From JAFGSZ01 sp964492185 (lineage in GTDB: Bacteria; Bacteroidota; Bacteroidia; Bacteroidales; UBA10428): a stretch of 15,058 nucleotides of DNA. The translations under genes and the position numbers were made by a program. The first letter of the stretch is position 1. Every line of letters starts with the position of its first letter. Positions 7,380 to 14,510 of this stretch are shown piece by piece. The stretch covers positions 1 through 15,058 of the forward strand of contig CAZBJH010000087.1 of the NCBI GenBank assembly GCA_964492185.1. The letters are read 5' to 3'. A model generated the notes under the pieces. That model made no database searches, was not told where the DNA came from, and worked only from the letters and a program-made list of their open reading frames with translations.

Positions 7380-8438
7380 TTACGTTTTAAAAACTGATCC
7401 TGAAATCGAATTGCTTCTGGCTCCGGTAAAAGAAGCCAGTACATTGTATTGGTTTTTATAACGAAGATATCCGAGAAAAGCAAAAATCAGTGCTTCTTTG
7501 TAATGGATGAGAAGTTCATCCGGTAAGATTATAGTGTGTTTAACATTATTCCTTAATTTTTCTATAAGAAAATTGTTAAAGGCACCGCCACCTGTCACCA
7601 GCATTCTTCCTTTATTAAGATGATTGATCGCGAATCCGATCTGTTCAGAAATATGTTGAACGATGGTATGCATTTTATCCCTGGTGCCTGCTGAAGAGTT
7701 CCTGACGACAGGGAGGAAGGATCTTTCAAACCATTCACGGCTCAACGATTTTGGTCCTTTAAGTGAATAATAATCCAGATTATTAAGTTGTTGAAGTAAA
7801 TGATCATGAATTTTACCTGAACGGGCCAACATTCCCTCGTTGTCATAATCCTTGTCAAGTGAATTGGCCAGTTGGTTTAAGGCTATGTTTACCGGACAAA
7901 TGTCATAGGCCTGTAATCCTTCAGCATTATTGTATGAAATGTTTGAAAACCCTCCCAGGTTAAGCCGAAATTCATATTCAGCAAAAAGCATATTGTCTCC
8001 TAAGGGTACCAGTGGAGCTCCCTGGCCTCCGAGCGCGACATCCAGTGACCTGAAATCCGATATCGTTGTGATGCCGGTTGTTGCTGCAATGGATGCACCA
8101 TGACCGAGTTGAAAAGTAAATCCCGAAGAAGGTTGATGAAAAATCGTATGACCATGTGAAGCAATGATGTCCGCATGGTAGTTCTTTTTTTTAAGAAAAC
8201 GGTTAATCTCCTGTCCTATATATTCTCCATAGGTATTGTGCAGTTTTAAAAGATCAGACGCGGTAAGATCGGATGCCCCGCTTAACCTGTTTTTCCATGC
8301 TGTATCATAGATAATTGTTTTTGCATCCAGGATCCGGTAAATCCACCTGTTATTTTGTTTGTTAAAATCACACAGTACAATGTCCAGTCCGTCCAGACTC
8401 GTGCCTGACATGATCCCGATAACCCTGCAGGAGTTCAT
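7380..8438 (-). CDS. anmK: Anhydro-N-acetylmuramic acid kinase
   Basis: AnmK opens the anhydro ring of 1,6-anhydro-MurNAc and phosphorylates it to MurNAc-6-phosphate, a step in peptidoglycan recycling in the cytoplasm. Diagnostic motifs are present in order: 'IGIMSGTSLDGLD' (residues 7-19, nucleotide binding), 'ASHGHTIFHQP' (93-103), 'SDFRSLDVALGGQGAPLVP' (127-145, Asp128 the likely catalytic base), 'NLGGFSNIS' (160-168) and 'VTGGGAFNN' (281-289). The frame is open to 8513, but the extra 25 residues are not AnmK-like and overlap the upstream gene, so I use the ATG at 8436-8438. That gives 352 residues, close to the usual length of about 350-370, and starts 16 bp after the M23 stop. Close spacing suggests one transcript with the M23 endopeptidase, joining murein cutting to recycling. 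Confidence 0.92.
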   Translation of the reverse strand: MNSCRVIGIMSGTSLDGLDIVLCDFNKQNNRWIYRILDAKTIIYDTAWKNRLSGASDLTASDLLKLHNTYGEYIGQEINRFLKKKNYHADIIASHGHTIFHQPSSGFTFQLGHGASIAATTGITTISDFRSLDVALGGQGAPLVPLGDNMLFAEYEFRLNLGGFSNISYNNAEGLQAYDICPVNIALNQLANSLDKDYDNEGMLARSGKIHDHLLQQLNNLDYYSLKGPKSLSREWFERSFLPVVRNSSAGTRDKMHTIVQHISEQIGFAINHLNKGRMLVTGGGAFNNFLIEKLRNNVKHTIILPDELLIHYKEALIFAFLGYLRYKNQYNVLASFTGARSNSISGSVFKT

Positions 8439-8454
8439 ATTCGACTCAAAATTT

Positions 8455-10188
8455 TCAATAATAAAATGATGTCCGGTAAACGGACCTGTTGTCCTTTTTA
8501 TCTTCCACAACAAGTTTCAGTTTATGCAGCATGCCTGACTCAAGTCTTGCAGGGTCAATCCTGTATGACATGGTGTTGCTTTTTGCATCAAGCTCGAATA
8601 ATGCCCAGTCATCATCAATAAATCCTTTGTAACTTTTAATACCGGACAACTCATCGGTAATTTTAAATAGTAATTCCTGATGTGCTGAATATGTTGCGTT
8701 TTCCCTGAAACCGGCTGTAATTATTTCAGGAGGTATTGTATCTACGGTTACTGCAAATTTTCCGAAATTTCTGATTGAGGTTTTAATGAAACCGTCTGAC
8801 CATGATCCGCCTGTACTTGTCAGATTGCCTTCATCATCAATTTCTGCAACAAGGGCTTTCTCCTGCAATGATTCTGGAAGTTCCTGTGTTTTTATATACA
8901 TATCAAAGTGTTTGTGTACAGGAGTATATTTGTTATGGACCATATGTATGCCAGAATAAAGATCCGGGGTATTCTGTGTTCTCGCGTACTGAAAGTCACA
9001 ATTCGTATAAAGACTGTTTACCGGCATAAATATCCTGAACTGATCATTTTCATATTCATTTTTTGTATGATAATGAAAAGTTTTTACAAATTGTGGAAAG
9101 GTCTCATTCGGGGAGGAAGGAGAATTAAAAGGAGTCGATTTTATTTTAAATTCAATAGCGGTCTCGTTGTCGTAAAAATCCTTAACAATAATATGGACAC
9201 TATGGATTGTATCATCACTGAAGTCAAAAATCCCCAGGTGGTTATCAACATCATAAATACCAAGACAATTATTAGGATCGAGAAATAGCTTTTGTATTTT
9301 GGCATTGGTTTTTAGCTTTTCTTCATAATCAATATGACTGTTTATGTATCGTGTTTCATGAAAGCCAATCTGGTCGATCCTGTGAGCGTAATAAGGAATA
9401 TTGTCAATAAACAATTTAATCGAATATATACCGCATGGGTTTGGTGCACCATTTAAATAATCAAATACTTCAAGTCCGAATCCTGCCTTACCGCTAACAT
9501 TTACAGGATCCTGAGGGATTGTGTAATTTCCGTTATTACGTACAACCGGCATGATCAGCTTGCCGTGTTTTTGATTTACCCGGCTGTTCTTGCCGAGGGG
9601 ATAAACAGCGAATTTATACAAAACAGGTTTGATCCTGTCTTCGATATCAAATCCGAATTTTAGCGGATTAACCGGAATTTGTCCATTGGTTTTCCTTATC
9701 TCAAAATGCAGGTGGGGTCCTCCGGATCTTCCGCTGTTTCCGGAAATTCCAATTATCTCACCCTGCCTGACAGGAAATTTATTTTCAGAAAGATAAATGT
9801 CAATCTCATGTGTTTGCTGTTTATACTGTTGTTCTGTTACATAATTATGCAAATCAGGGAAAAATGAATCCAGATGTGCATAAACACTTGTATATCCCCC
9901 GGGGTGACTGATGTATATAGCTTTGCCGTATCCGCCGCTTTGAACTTTCACACGTGAAATATAGCCTTTCCGTGTTACATAAACTGTTTTTCCTGTTTTA
10001 CCCTGTGTTTTGATATCAATCCCGGCATGAAAATGACCGCTCCTTAATTCGCCGAATGTGCCTGATAATACCATTGGAATATCCAGCGGCGGGGTAAATG
10101 ACTGAGCCGGGTTTGCCGATTGACAAAAGGAAACAGGAACAGTGACAAATATCAATAATATATATAGGAGAAGTCGTAAAAATTCCAT
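8455..10188 (-). CDS. Exported M23 (LytM-type) metallopeptidase
   Basis: Predicted zinc endopeptidase acting on peptidoglycan cross-links outside the cytoplasmic membrane; 577 residues. A hydrophobic signal peptide spans about residues 4-22, ending near FCQS. The M23 domain covers about 40-180 with the full ligand set: 'HAGID' gives His54 and Asp58, 'HLDSF' gives His105, and 'GPHLHFEIR' gives His159 and His161. All zinc and catalytic residues are therefore present and the enzyme should be active. The remaining 400 residues form a beta-rich C-terminal region of unclear family; its last part (about 490-577, 'VDTIPPEIITAGF' and 'ITDELSGI') looks Ig-like. The ATG at 10186-10188 is the natural start of the signal peptide, without a Shine-Dalgarno sequence. 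It is first in a two-gene unit with anmK and divergent from the zapA operon. M23 of this long type is common in Bacteroidota; the substrate bond is inferred from the family. Confidence 0.9.
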   Translation of the reverse strand: MEFLRLLLYILLIFVTVPVSFCQSANPAQSFTPPLDIPMVLSGTFGELRSGHFHAGIDIKTQGKTGKTVYVTRKGYISRVKVQSGGYGKAIYISHPGGYTSVYAHLDSFFPDLHNYVTEQQYKQQTHEIDIYLSENKFPVRQGEIIGISGNSGRSGGPHLHFEIRKTNGQIPVNPLKFGFDIEDRIKPVLYKFAVYPLGKNSRVNQKHGKLIMPVVRNNGNYTIPQDPVNVSGKAGFGLEVFDYLNGAPNPCGIYSIKLFIDNIPYYAHRIDQIGFHETRYINSHIDYEEKLKTNAKIQKLFLDPNNCLGIYDVDNHLGIFDFSDDTIHSVHIIVKDFYDNETAIEFKIKSTPFNSPSSPNETFPQFVKTFHYHTKNEYENDQFRIFMPVNSLYTNCDFQYARTQNTPDLYSGIHMVHNKYTPVHKHFDMYIKTQELPESLQEKALVAEIDDEGNLTSTGGSWSDGFIKTSIRNFGKFAVTVDTIPPEIITAGFRENATYSAHQELLFKITDELSGIKSYKGFIDDDWALFELDAKSNTMSYRIDPARLESGMLHKLKLVVEDKKDNRSVYRTSFYY

Positions 10189-10292
10189 ATATTTAGTTGA
10201 TTTATTAAATGAAAAACCTGATAATTGCTGTAAAACTAAGTTTTAATTTTTTTAATTAAAATCAAAAACCGAGAATTTTATAATTTTGTAAT

Positions 10293-10300
10293 TATATTTG
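10293..10300 (+). promoter_or_regulatory. -7 box (TATATTTG) for the zapA operon
   Basis: A perfect TAnnTTTG box 24 bp before the first start codon, giving a leader of about 20 nt. A second match, TAATTTTG, lies at 10281-10288. No clean TTG stands at the right distance upstream of either, so the choice between them is open. Confidence 0.5.
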
Positions 10301-10324
10301 CAGTATTAAGGTTTCTTTACAATA

Positions 10325-10618
10325 ATGGATAAGAAGTATAATGAAATAATAAACGAATTAAGGGGGAAGATAAAGTCTATTATAACATTATATGAAGTAG
10401 AAAAAGAAAAAAATCTTGATCTGGCCGGTGAAAATAAATCATTAACTGATAAGATAAAGGTTTTGGAAGACGAGATTTATGATATTAAAAACAAGTATAA
10501 TAATATAAAGGTGGGCAAGGCAATTGCATTGGGAAATGATGATTCACACGATGCAAAAATTAAAATTAACAGAATTGTGCGGGAGATTGATAAATGTATT
10601 GCTCTTTTAAACCAGTAA
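10325..10618 (+). CDS. Small coiled-coil protein encoded with ZapA
   Basis: A 97-residue, highly charged protein with no signal peptide or membrane segment. Residues about 5-62 are predicted as one coiled coil, with leucine or isoleucine at heptad spacing and Lys/Glu between. A Gly-rich break follows (AIALGNDD, about 67-74), then a short helix (KIKINRIVREIDKCIALL). I do not recognise a named family. The TAA stop is directly followed by the ATG at 10619, so the two genes are almost certainly translated together. In other bacteria a coiled-coil partner (ZapB, or ZauP encoded next to zapA in Caulobacter) bridges ZapA to the nucleoid or bundles the ring. A similar partner role is a fair inference from position and shape, not from sequence. 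The ATG at 10325 follows a promoter box at 10293-10300. Confidence 0.8.
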   Translation: MDKKYNEIINELRGKIKSIITLYEVEKEKNLDLAGENKSLTDKIKVLEDEIYDIKNKYNNIKVGKAIALGNDDSHDAKIKINRIVREIDKCIALLNQ

Positions 10619-10924
10619 ATGATTTTTCAGGATATGGAGGATAAGCTATCAATAAAAGTTAATGTTGCCGATAGATATTATCCATTAAAGATAGTAAGAG
10701 AGGATGAAGAAAAGATCAGGAAGGCTGCTAAGTTAATAAATGAAAAAGTTCTTCAGTATAAGCAACGTTACCTTGATAAGGATGTGCAGGATTTTATGGC
10801 GATGGCGGCTTTACAGTTTGTCACAAGATTAATGGAATGTGAAGGACAGTATAATATGTCGCCACTGGTTGAAAGTATCAGGGAAATTAATGAGGAACTT
10901 AACGAATATCTTAATCGAGAGTAA
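10619..10924 (+). CDS. zapA: Cell division protein ZapA
   Basis: ZapA cross-links FtsZ filaments and stabilises the cytokinetic ring. The 101-residue product fits the family length (about 95-110) and layout. The N-terminal globular part is 'LSIKVNVADRYYPLKIVREDEEKIRKAAKLINEKV' (about 9-44), with the typical 'I...V..R.YPL' pattern. The C-terminal helix (about 50-101) is 'DVQDFMAMAALQFVTRLMECE', leading into a coiled coil. Two starts are possible. The ATG at 10619 abuts the upstream stop, and the ATG at 10634 (MEDKLSIKV) has TTCAGG ahead of it and fits the conserved region well; I list the longer one. It is followed by 6S RNA and rny. Confidence 0.88.
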   Translation: MIFQDMEDKLSIKVNVADRYYPLKIVREDEEKIRKAAKLINEKVLQYKQRYLDKDVQDFMAMAALQFVTRLMECEGQYNMSPLVESIREINEELNEYLNRE

Positions 10925-10949
10925 TAAACGTTCTTTAAAATATTTAATT

Positions 10950-11153
10950 CATAGCCCGCATAGGTTCTTCAATACCTTTTGTGAAACTCAACACTAAACA
11001 AATTGGAGCACAGCTCGATTTATTTAGAGCAGGCCATAACCCGTTTCGGCGGGATCTTCTCCGGAAGGCAATGGAAGCTCGACATAGATTGGCAACTCCA
11101 CCCATGTCAGTATGGGGTTTTATCAAAACATTGGAGAATTATGCGGGTTTTTT
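10950..11153 (+). ncRNA. ssrS: 6S RNA
   Basis: A long rod-like hairpin RNA of about 200 nt, the expected size of 6S RNA, which mimics an open promoter and holds housekeeping RNA polymerase. The closing stem is clear. CCCGCAT (10955) pairs with ATGCGGG (11141-11147), and GTTCTTCAAT (10964) pairs with ATTGGAGAAT (11130) with G-U pairs. TTTTG and TGAAACTC (from 10977) then pair with GGGTTTTATCAAAA (from 11115). Beyond these lie a large asymmetric internal region, a TGGAG/CTCCA stem (11004 / 11096) and two apical hairpins, CCCG-CGGG (11041) and CTTC-TCCG-GAAG (11057). ATGCGGG followed by six T (11148-11153) also acts as its terminator. Location between zapA and a metabolic or RNase gene fits: ssrS follows zapA in Escherichia coli, and to my recollection lies before rny in Bacteroidota. 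The 60-codon frames here are shadows. The exact 5' end is uncertain. Confidence 0.75.
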
Positions 11154-11177
11154 GTTAAATTAAAATGATGATAAATT

Positions 11178-12743
11178 ATGACGACAATAGTACTGGAAGT
11201 ACCATTCTTTATTAAAGGATTGATAATTGGTGCTACTTCATTTGTTATAGGAGGAGTCTTGTCTTACTTAATATTCTTTGTTGCATATAAGCGAAGAAGC
11301 CAGAGTATTATTAAAGAAGCCCGGACTGAAGCCGAAGTGATAAAAAAAGATAAAATACTTCAGGCCAAGGAAAAATTTCTCCAGTTAAAGACTGAACATG
11401 AGAAATATATTAATGAAAAGAACAATAAAATGGCATCTGCCGAATCGAAGTTCACGCAACGCGAGCTGGCACTTTCCCAAAAGATTGAAGAAAATCAACG
11501 GGCGAAACAGGAAATGGATGCCATACGTGAGAATTTGAATCTGCAGCTTTCACTTGTTGAAAAGAAAAACGAAGAACTCGAGAAGATACACAGGCAACAG
11601 GTTGAACAATTGGAAGCGGTTTCAGGGATATCAGCAGAAGAAGCCAGGGAGCAGCTGATCGATTCGCTTAAGGAAGAGGCAAAGACCGAAGCTATGTCAT
11701 ACATCAATGAGATTATGGATGAGGCGAAAATGACAGCTTCCAGGGAGGCCAAAAAAATTGTTATTGAAACGATTCAGCGGGTGTGCTCGGAAAGTGCCAT
11801 TGAAAATTCCGTAACTGTATTTAATATAGAAAGTGATGAGATCAAAGGAAGGATCATTGGCCGGGAAGGGAGAAACATCAGGGCGCTTGAAGCAGCAACA
11901 GGAGTAGAAATTATTGTTGACGACACTCCCGAGGCTATTATTTTGTCGGCATTCGATCCGGTGAGAAGAGAAATAGCCCGGCTCGCTCTTCATCAATTGG
12001 TTACGGATGGCAGAATTCATCCGGCACGTATTGAGGAAATAGTTTCAAAAACCAAGAACCAGATAGAGGAAGAAATTGTTGAAATAGGGAAACGAACTGC
12101 GATTGATTTGGGTATTCATGGCTTACATCCTGAACTGATCCGTCTGATAGGTAAAATGAAGTACCGGTCATCTTACGGGCAGAATCTCCTGCAACATTCA
12201 CGCGAAGTAGCCAACCTGAGCGCTATTATGGCAGCCGAGCTCGGTTTAAATCCTAAAATCGCAAAAAGAGCCGGACTTTTACATGATATAGGTAAGGTTC
12301 CTGACGATGAGCCAGAAATTCCTCATGCTATATTTGGGATGAAGCTTGCTGAAAAATATAAGGAAAAGCCGGAAATATGCAATGCGATCGGAGCTCATCA
12401 TGATGAAACAGAAATGACGAGTCTGATATCACCTGTTGTGCAGGTTTGTGATGCCATATCAGGAGCACGTCCCGGGGCCCGTCGTGAGGTCGTCGAGTCT
12501 TATATCAAACGTTTAAAGGATCTTGAGAATCTTGCATTGTCTTACCCCGGAGTATTAAAAACGTATGCTATACAAGCCGGAAGGGAATTAAGGGTGATTG
12601 TGGGAAGTGATAAAGTTTCTGATAAGGAGGCTGATGAACTTTCCTATAGTATTGCAAAAAAAATTCAGGATGAGATGACATATCCCGGCCAGGTTAAAAT
12701 TACCGTTATCCGGGAAACAAGAGCAGTTAACTATGCAAAATAG
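11178..12743 (+). CDS. rny: Ribonuclease Y
   Basis: Membrane-anchored endoribonuclease that starts mRNA decay. The 521-residue product has the complete family architecture and usual length (about 510-525). A transmembrane helix spans about 10-36. A long Glu/Lys-rich coiled coil covers about 40-195. The KH RNA-binding domain contains 'GRIIGREGRNIRALEAATGVEIIVDDTPE' (224-252), with GREG at 228-231. The HD metal-dependent phosphodiesterase domain has metal-site residues His340 (LLQHSREVA), His369-Asp370 (LLHDIGK) and His407-His408-Asp409 (AHHDE). All key residues are present. The ATG at 11178 gives a membrane-anchored N-terminus. It follows the 6S terminator by 24 bp, so it either reads through from upstream or has a promoter inside the 6S gene. 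Its last 13 bp overlap the end of the convergent SirB1-like gene, with no terminator visible between them. Confidence 0.96.
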   Translation: MTTIVLEVPFFIKGLIIGATSFVIGGVLSYLIFFVAYKRRSQSIIKEARTEAEVIKKDKILQAKEKFLQLKTEHEKYINEKNNKMASAESKFTQRELALSQKIEENQRAKQEMDAIRENLNLQLSLVEKKNEELEKIHRQQVEQLEAVSGISAEEAREQLIDSLKEEAKTEAMSYINEIMDEAKMTASREAKKIVIETIQRVCSESAIENSVTVFNIESDEIKGRIIGREGRNIRALEAATGVEIIVDDTPEAIILSAFDPVRREIARLALHQLVTDGRIHPARIEEIVSKTKNQIEEEIVEIGKRTAIDLGIHGLHPELIRLIGKMKYRSSYGQNLLQHSREVANLSAIMAAELGLNPKIAKRAGLLHDIGKVPDDEPEIPHAIFGMKLAEKYKEKPEICNAIGAHHDETEMTSLISPVVQVCDAISGARPGARREVVESYIKRLKDLENLALSYPGVLKTYAIQAGRELRVIVGSDKVSDKEADELSYSIAKKIQDEMTYPGQVKITVIRETRAVNYAK

Positions 12744-13609
12744 CTTTGTTTAATTATTCTGATCAATTCTTTCAGTTTGTTAATTTTATCTGTAAATCCG
12801 ACTTTCTCGTAAGCCATTATCAGATTATTGATCAGTCGTAAGATAATGTCAATGTTGGTGCATGGAACATAATAGGATCTGTTATGTTTCAGCTTTTGTT
12901 GTGCCAGAAAATAATCGATCTCACGCTTTCCCAATACCACTCCTTTATTATATGGATTGATATAAAAAAGTATATCCTCAGTTTCATCTTTGGAATCATA
13001 CTGCCGGTATTCGTCCTTATAGGCAAGTATAAAGTTTATTGGCAGGTTAACCCCGTAAATAGGCAATCCAAGTTTGTACGCAACAGACATATATATGATA
13101 GCAAGTGAGATGGGATCACCCTTTTTTGTTTCCATTACCTGGTTGATATATGAATTCTGGGGAGAATAGAAGTTTGAAGTGTTTTTGGAATACTTATGCA
13201 GATCAAAAATTACATAATTCAATATTTTTACCTTTTCAAGTGCCGTAAGATTATTATTGATCTCAAGCCATACATCTTTTCTGATATTTTCAATTTCTTC
13301 GTCGATCATATTGAAATCGATTTCCGGGAACTGAAAAAGGGCCAGGTTATAAGCGCCTTCCAAAATATTGTCATAACCCGTACTGCACCATTTTTCAAGT
13401 TTGTTTTTTGTTATATCAAATTGAATAGTTTGTATAACATTCTCCAAACGCTCCTGCAGCAATTCATTAAGGGTACTTTCCCATGCCTTTTCAAGAAGGG
13501 GAATAATATTTACCCCTTTCTTGAGTAGGTTGTCTGACACTACATTAATAACCTCATTATCAGGATCATCTAACAAATTGATCAATGCCTTGATTTCCTG
13601 GTTTTTCAC
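12731..13609 (-). CDS. SirB1/transglutaminase-like (Transglut_core2) protein
   Basis: A 292-residue cytoplasmic protein. Residues about 1-65 are helical and resemble a HEAT-type start (ALINLLDDPDNEVINVVSDNLLKKG). Residues about 75-200 fit the SirB1 N-terminal, transglutaminase-like fold: 'NSYINQVMETKKGDPISLAIIYMSVAYKLGLPIYGVNLPINFILAY' (152-197). The rest is helical. Family members have no firm biochemical role and lack a classic transglutaminase Cys-His-Asp triad. Here 'LPINFIL' has Asn where I recall many relatives having His (PGHF), so protease activity is unlikely. The only usable start is GTG at 13607-13609, because a stop lies five codons further upstream and the next ATG is far inside. 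A Family B repeat begins immediately upstream, so the promoter must lie in or beyond the repeat. It overlaps rny by 13 bp, tail to tail. Confidence 0.72.
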   Translation of the reverse strand: MKNQEIKALINLLDDPDNEVINVVSDNLLKKGVNIIPLLEKAWESTLNELLQERLENVIQTIQFDITKNKLEKWCSTGYDNILEGAYNLALFQFPEIDFNMIDEEIENIRKDVWLEINNNLTALEKVKILNYVIFDLHKYSKNTSNFYSPQNSYINQVMETKKGDPISLAIIYMSVAYKLGLPIYGVNLPINFILAYKDEYRQYDSKDETEDILFYINPYNKGVVLGKREIDYFLAQQKLKHNRSYYVPCTNIDIILRLINNLIMAYEKVGFTDKINKLKELIRIIKQSYFA

Positions 13610-13611
13610 AA

Positions 13612-13843
13612 GAATATATTTTATTTAAGTTATTAGTAATTAATTTGTTATTTCGTTTAATCAAAGTTGGTGGTTTTTGTTCACCTGTTGCTTATTTTAA
13701 ATGGTGTTCACGAGCTCACCCGCTTACGCGGGATCGGTTGTTCACCTGTTGCTTATTTTAAATGGTGTTCACGAGCTCACCCGCTTACGCGGGATCGGTT
13801 GTTCACCTCGCGAATTAATAATTTAATAAGGTGCTAGGTGAAC
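13612..13843 (+). repeat. Family B composite repeat, copy with two 61-bp units
   Basis: A left arm (core 13627-13674) contains TTATTAGTAATTAAT and ends in GGTGGT. The apex (13679-13800) is two tandem 61-bp units. The right arm (13801-13843) is itself an imperfect palindrome: GTTCACCT at 13801-13808 and AGGTGAAC at 13836-13843 flank ATTAATAATTTAATAA. The arms' AT blocks are inverted with respect to each other, and GGTG/CACC is nested inside them, so the whole folds as a large hairpin with the tandem units in its loop. It begins three bases before the SirB1-like start codon. Confidence 0.85.
13679..13800 (+). repeat. Tandem 61-bp satellite, two identical units
   Basis: Units 13679-13739 and 13740-13800 are identical. 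Each starts with GTTCACCTGTTGC, contains TGGTGTTCACGAGCTCACC and a 5-bp hairpin CCCGC-TTAC-GCGGG, and ends in GATCGGTT. A period of 61 is not a multiple of three, and frames close within the second unit, so the array is not coding. The next 8 bases (13801) repeat the unit start and lead into the right arm. Confidence 0.95.
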
Positions 13844-13870
13844 TCTCACCAATAACCAGGTTATAAAAAT

Positions 13871-13931
13871 ATTCATGTCCTTTTATCTTTGTACTATTTA
13901 AATTAAATTCCTTAAGGATGAGGGTTTCATA
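13871..13931 (+). repeat. 61-bp direct repeat with promoter-like box, first copy
   Basis: Identical to 14074-14134, 203 bp downstream. It contains TATCTTTG (13884-13891), a perfect TAnnTTTG box, then AAGG directly before ATG (13918). It therefore looks like a copied gene start. From this ATG the frame runs 32 codons into the next Family B element before a stop. No TTG stands at the right distance upstream of the box. Confidence 0.9.
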
Positions 13932-13938
13932 CGAATAT

Positions 13939-14043
13939 GTTTTATTTAAGTTATTAGTAATTAATATGTTAATTCACTTAATCAAAGTTGGTGGTATTGG
14001 TTACCTCGCAAATTAATAATTTAATAAGGTGCTCGGTGAACCC
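13939..14043 (+). repeat. Family B repeat, minimal copy with no 61-bp unit
   Basis: The left arm (core 13948-13995) joins the right arm (about 13999-14043) directly, with only a short TATTGGTTACC link and no satellite. This shows the basic hairpin: TTATTAGTAATTAAT opposite ATTAATAATTTAATAA, and GGTGG opposite CACC-like bases. Outer flanks AAGGATGAGGGTTTCA (13914) and TGAACCCTCATCCCTT (14037) are near-inverted repeats and may be the true borders of a unit of about 140 bp. Confidence 0.8.
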
Positions 14044-14073
14044 TCATCCCTTCATAATAATTTCTTAGTATAT

Positions 14074-14134
14074 ATTCATGTCCTTTTATCTTTGTACTAT
14101 TTAAATTAAATTCCTTAAGGATGAGGGTTTCATA
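14074..14134 (+). repeat. 61-bp direct repeat with promoter-like box, second copy
   Basis: An exact copy of 13871-13931, including the TATCTTTG box (14087-14094) and ATG (14121). Here the frame closes after nine codons, just before Family A copy 3. The two copies bracket the minimal Family B element, which suggests duplication of a block of about 203 bp. Confidence 0.9.
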
Positions 14135-14149
14135 TGCAAGTACTTTTTA

Positions 14150-14295
14150 ATGTAAAACGCGCAGCGAGCATGTTCTTGCATTTTCGAACCGCGTAAGCCA
14201 TGCCGGATTTGCTGGCGTGGATTTGCAATCCGTGCCTGTATTATTTTGCTATGGACAATTAAACATTTGGCTGACATTATAGACGAACTCTAATT
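14150..14295 (+). repeat. Family A interspersed repeat, copy 3 (5' end degenerate)
   Basis: The right end is clear: a TTAAACATTT block near 14259, then TTATAGACGAACTCTAATTA ending about 14297, as in copy 4. The middle, CATTTTCGAACCGCGTAAGCC (split as CATTTTCGAA then CCGCGTAAGCC, about 14179), resembles the inner hairpin arm of copies 2 and 4. The left TTAGTGTCTGTCC end is not recognisable, so the copy is truncated or strongly diverged. Confidence 0.55.
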
Positions 14296-14297
14296 AT

Positions 14298-14510
14298 ATT
14301 ATTGTGACTCTATAAAAGAGTATTCGTTAACCGGTTAGTATTTACACCAAAAAAAGTATGTGAAATATGATTCAAAAAAACCGGTAATCCATAGTTCACA
14401 AAACTTCCTATTTTGCCACAAAGTTATTAATAAGTGAATTAACGTACAATTTATAATATTAACAACTATTATTGCCCGATGGTTTTATCCTTTTATAATA
14501 TTACAAGTTA
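14298..14510. other. AT-rich spacer, nothing recognised
   Basis: About 210 bp between Family A copies 3 and 4. There is a small ACTCT/AGAGT hairpin near 14307 and an AACCGGTT palindrome near 14329. The segment AAGTGAATTAACG near 14435 faintly resembles an inverted Family B left arm, but is too short to claim. No coding frame. Confidence 0.5.

Noticed and set aside
8439..8513. N-terminal extension of AnmK overlapping the M23 gene
   Set aside because: The added 25 residues match nothing in AnmK and the shorter start places the glycine-rich motif at residue 7, as in the family.
10944..11163. 60-codon ORFs on both strands between zapA and rny
   Set aside because: They coincide with the rod-shaped 6S RNA; self-complementary DNA often gives such mirrored frames.
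13679..13800. CRISPR-like array
   Set aside because: The 61-bp units are identical throughout, with no separate spacers, only two per locus, and no cas genes in the window.
13612..13843. Integron attC sites
   Set aside because: The arms are inverted repeats, but I see no paired GTTRRRY/RYYYAAC cores in the right positions, and no gene cassettes or integrase.
13918..14020. Small 32-codon ORF (MRVSYEYV...) running into the Family B element
   Set aside because: The frame depends on the duplicated start block and closes early in the second copy; in the other Family B copies the frame is not preserved past the arm. Most likely a chance frame.
14398..14450. Fifth Family B copy
   Set aside because: Only about 12 bases (AAGTGAATTAACG) resemble the inverted left arm of the 13948 copy; too short in such AT-rich DNA.
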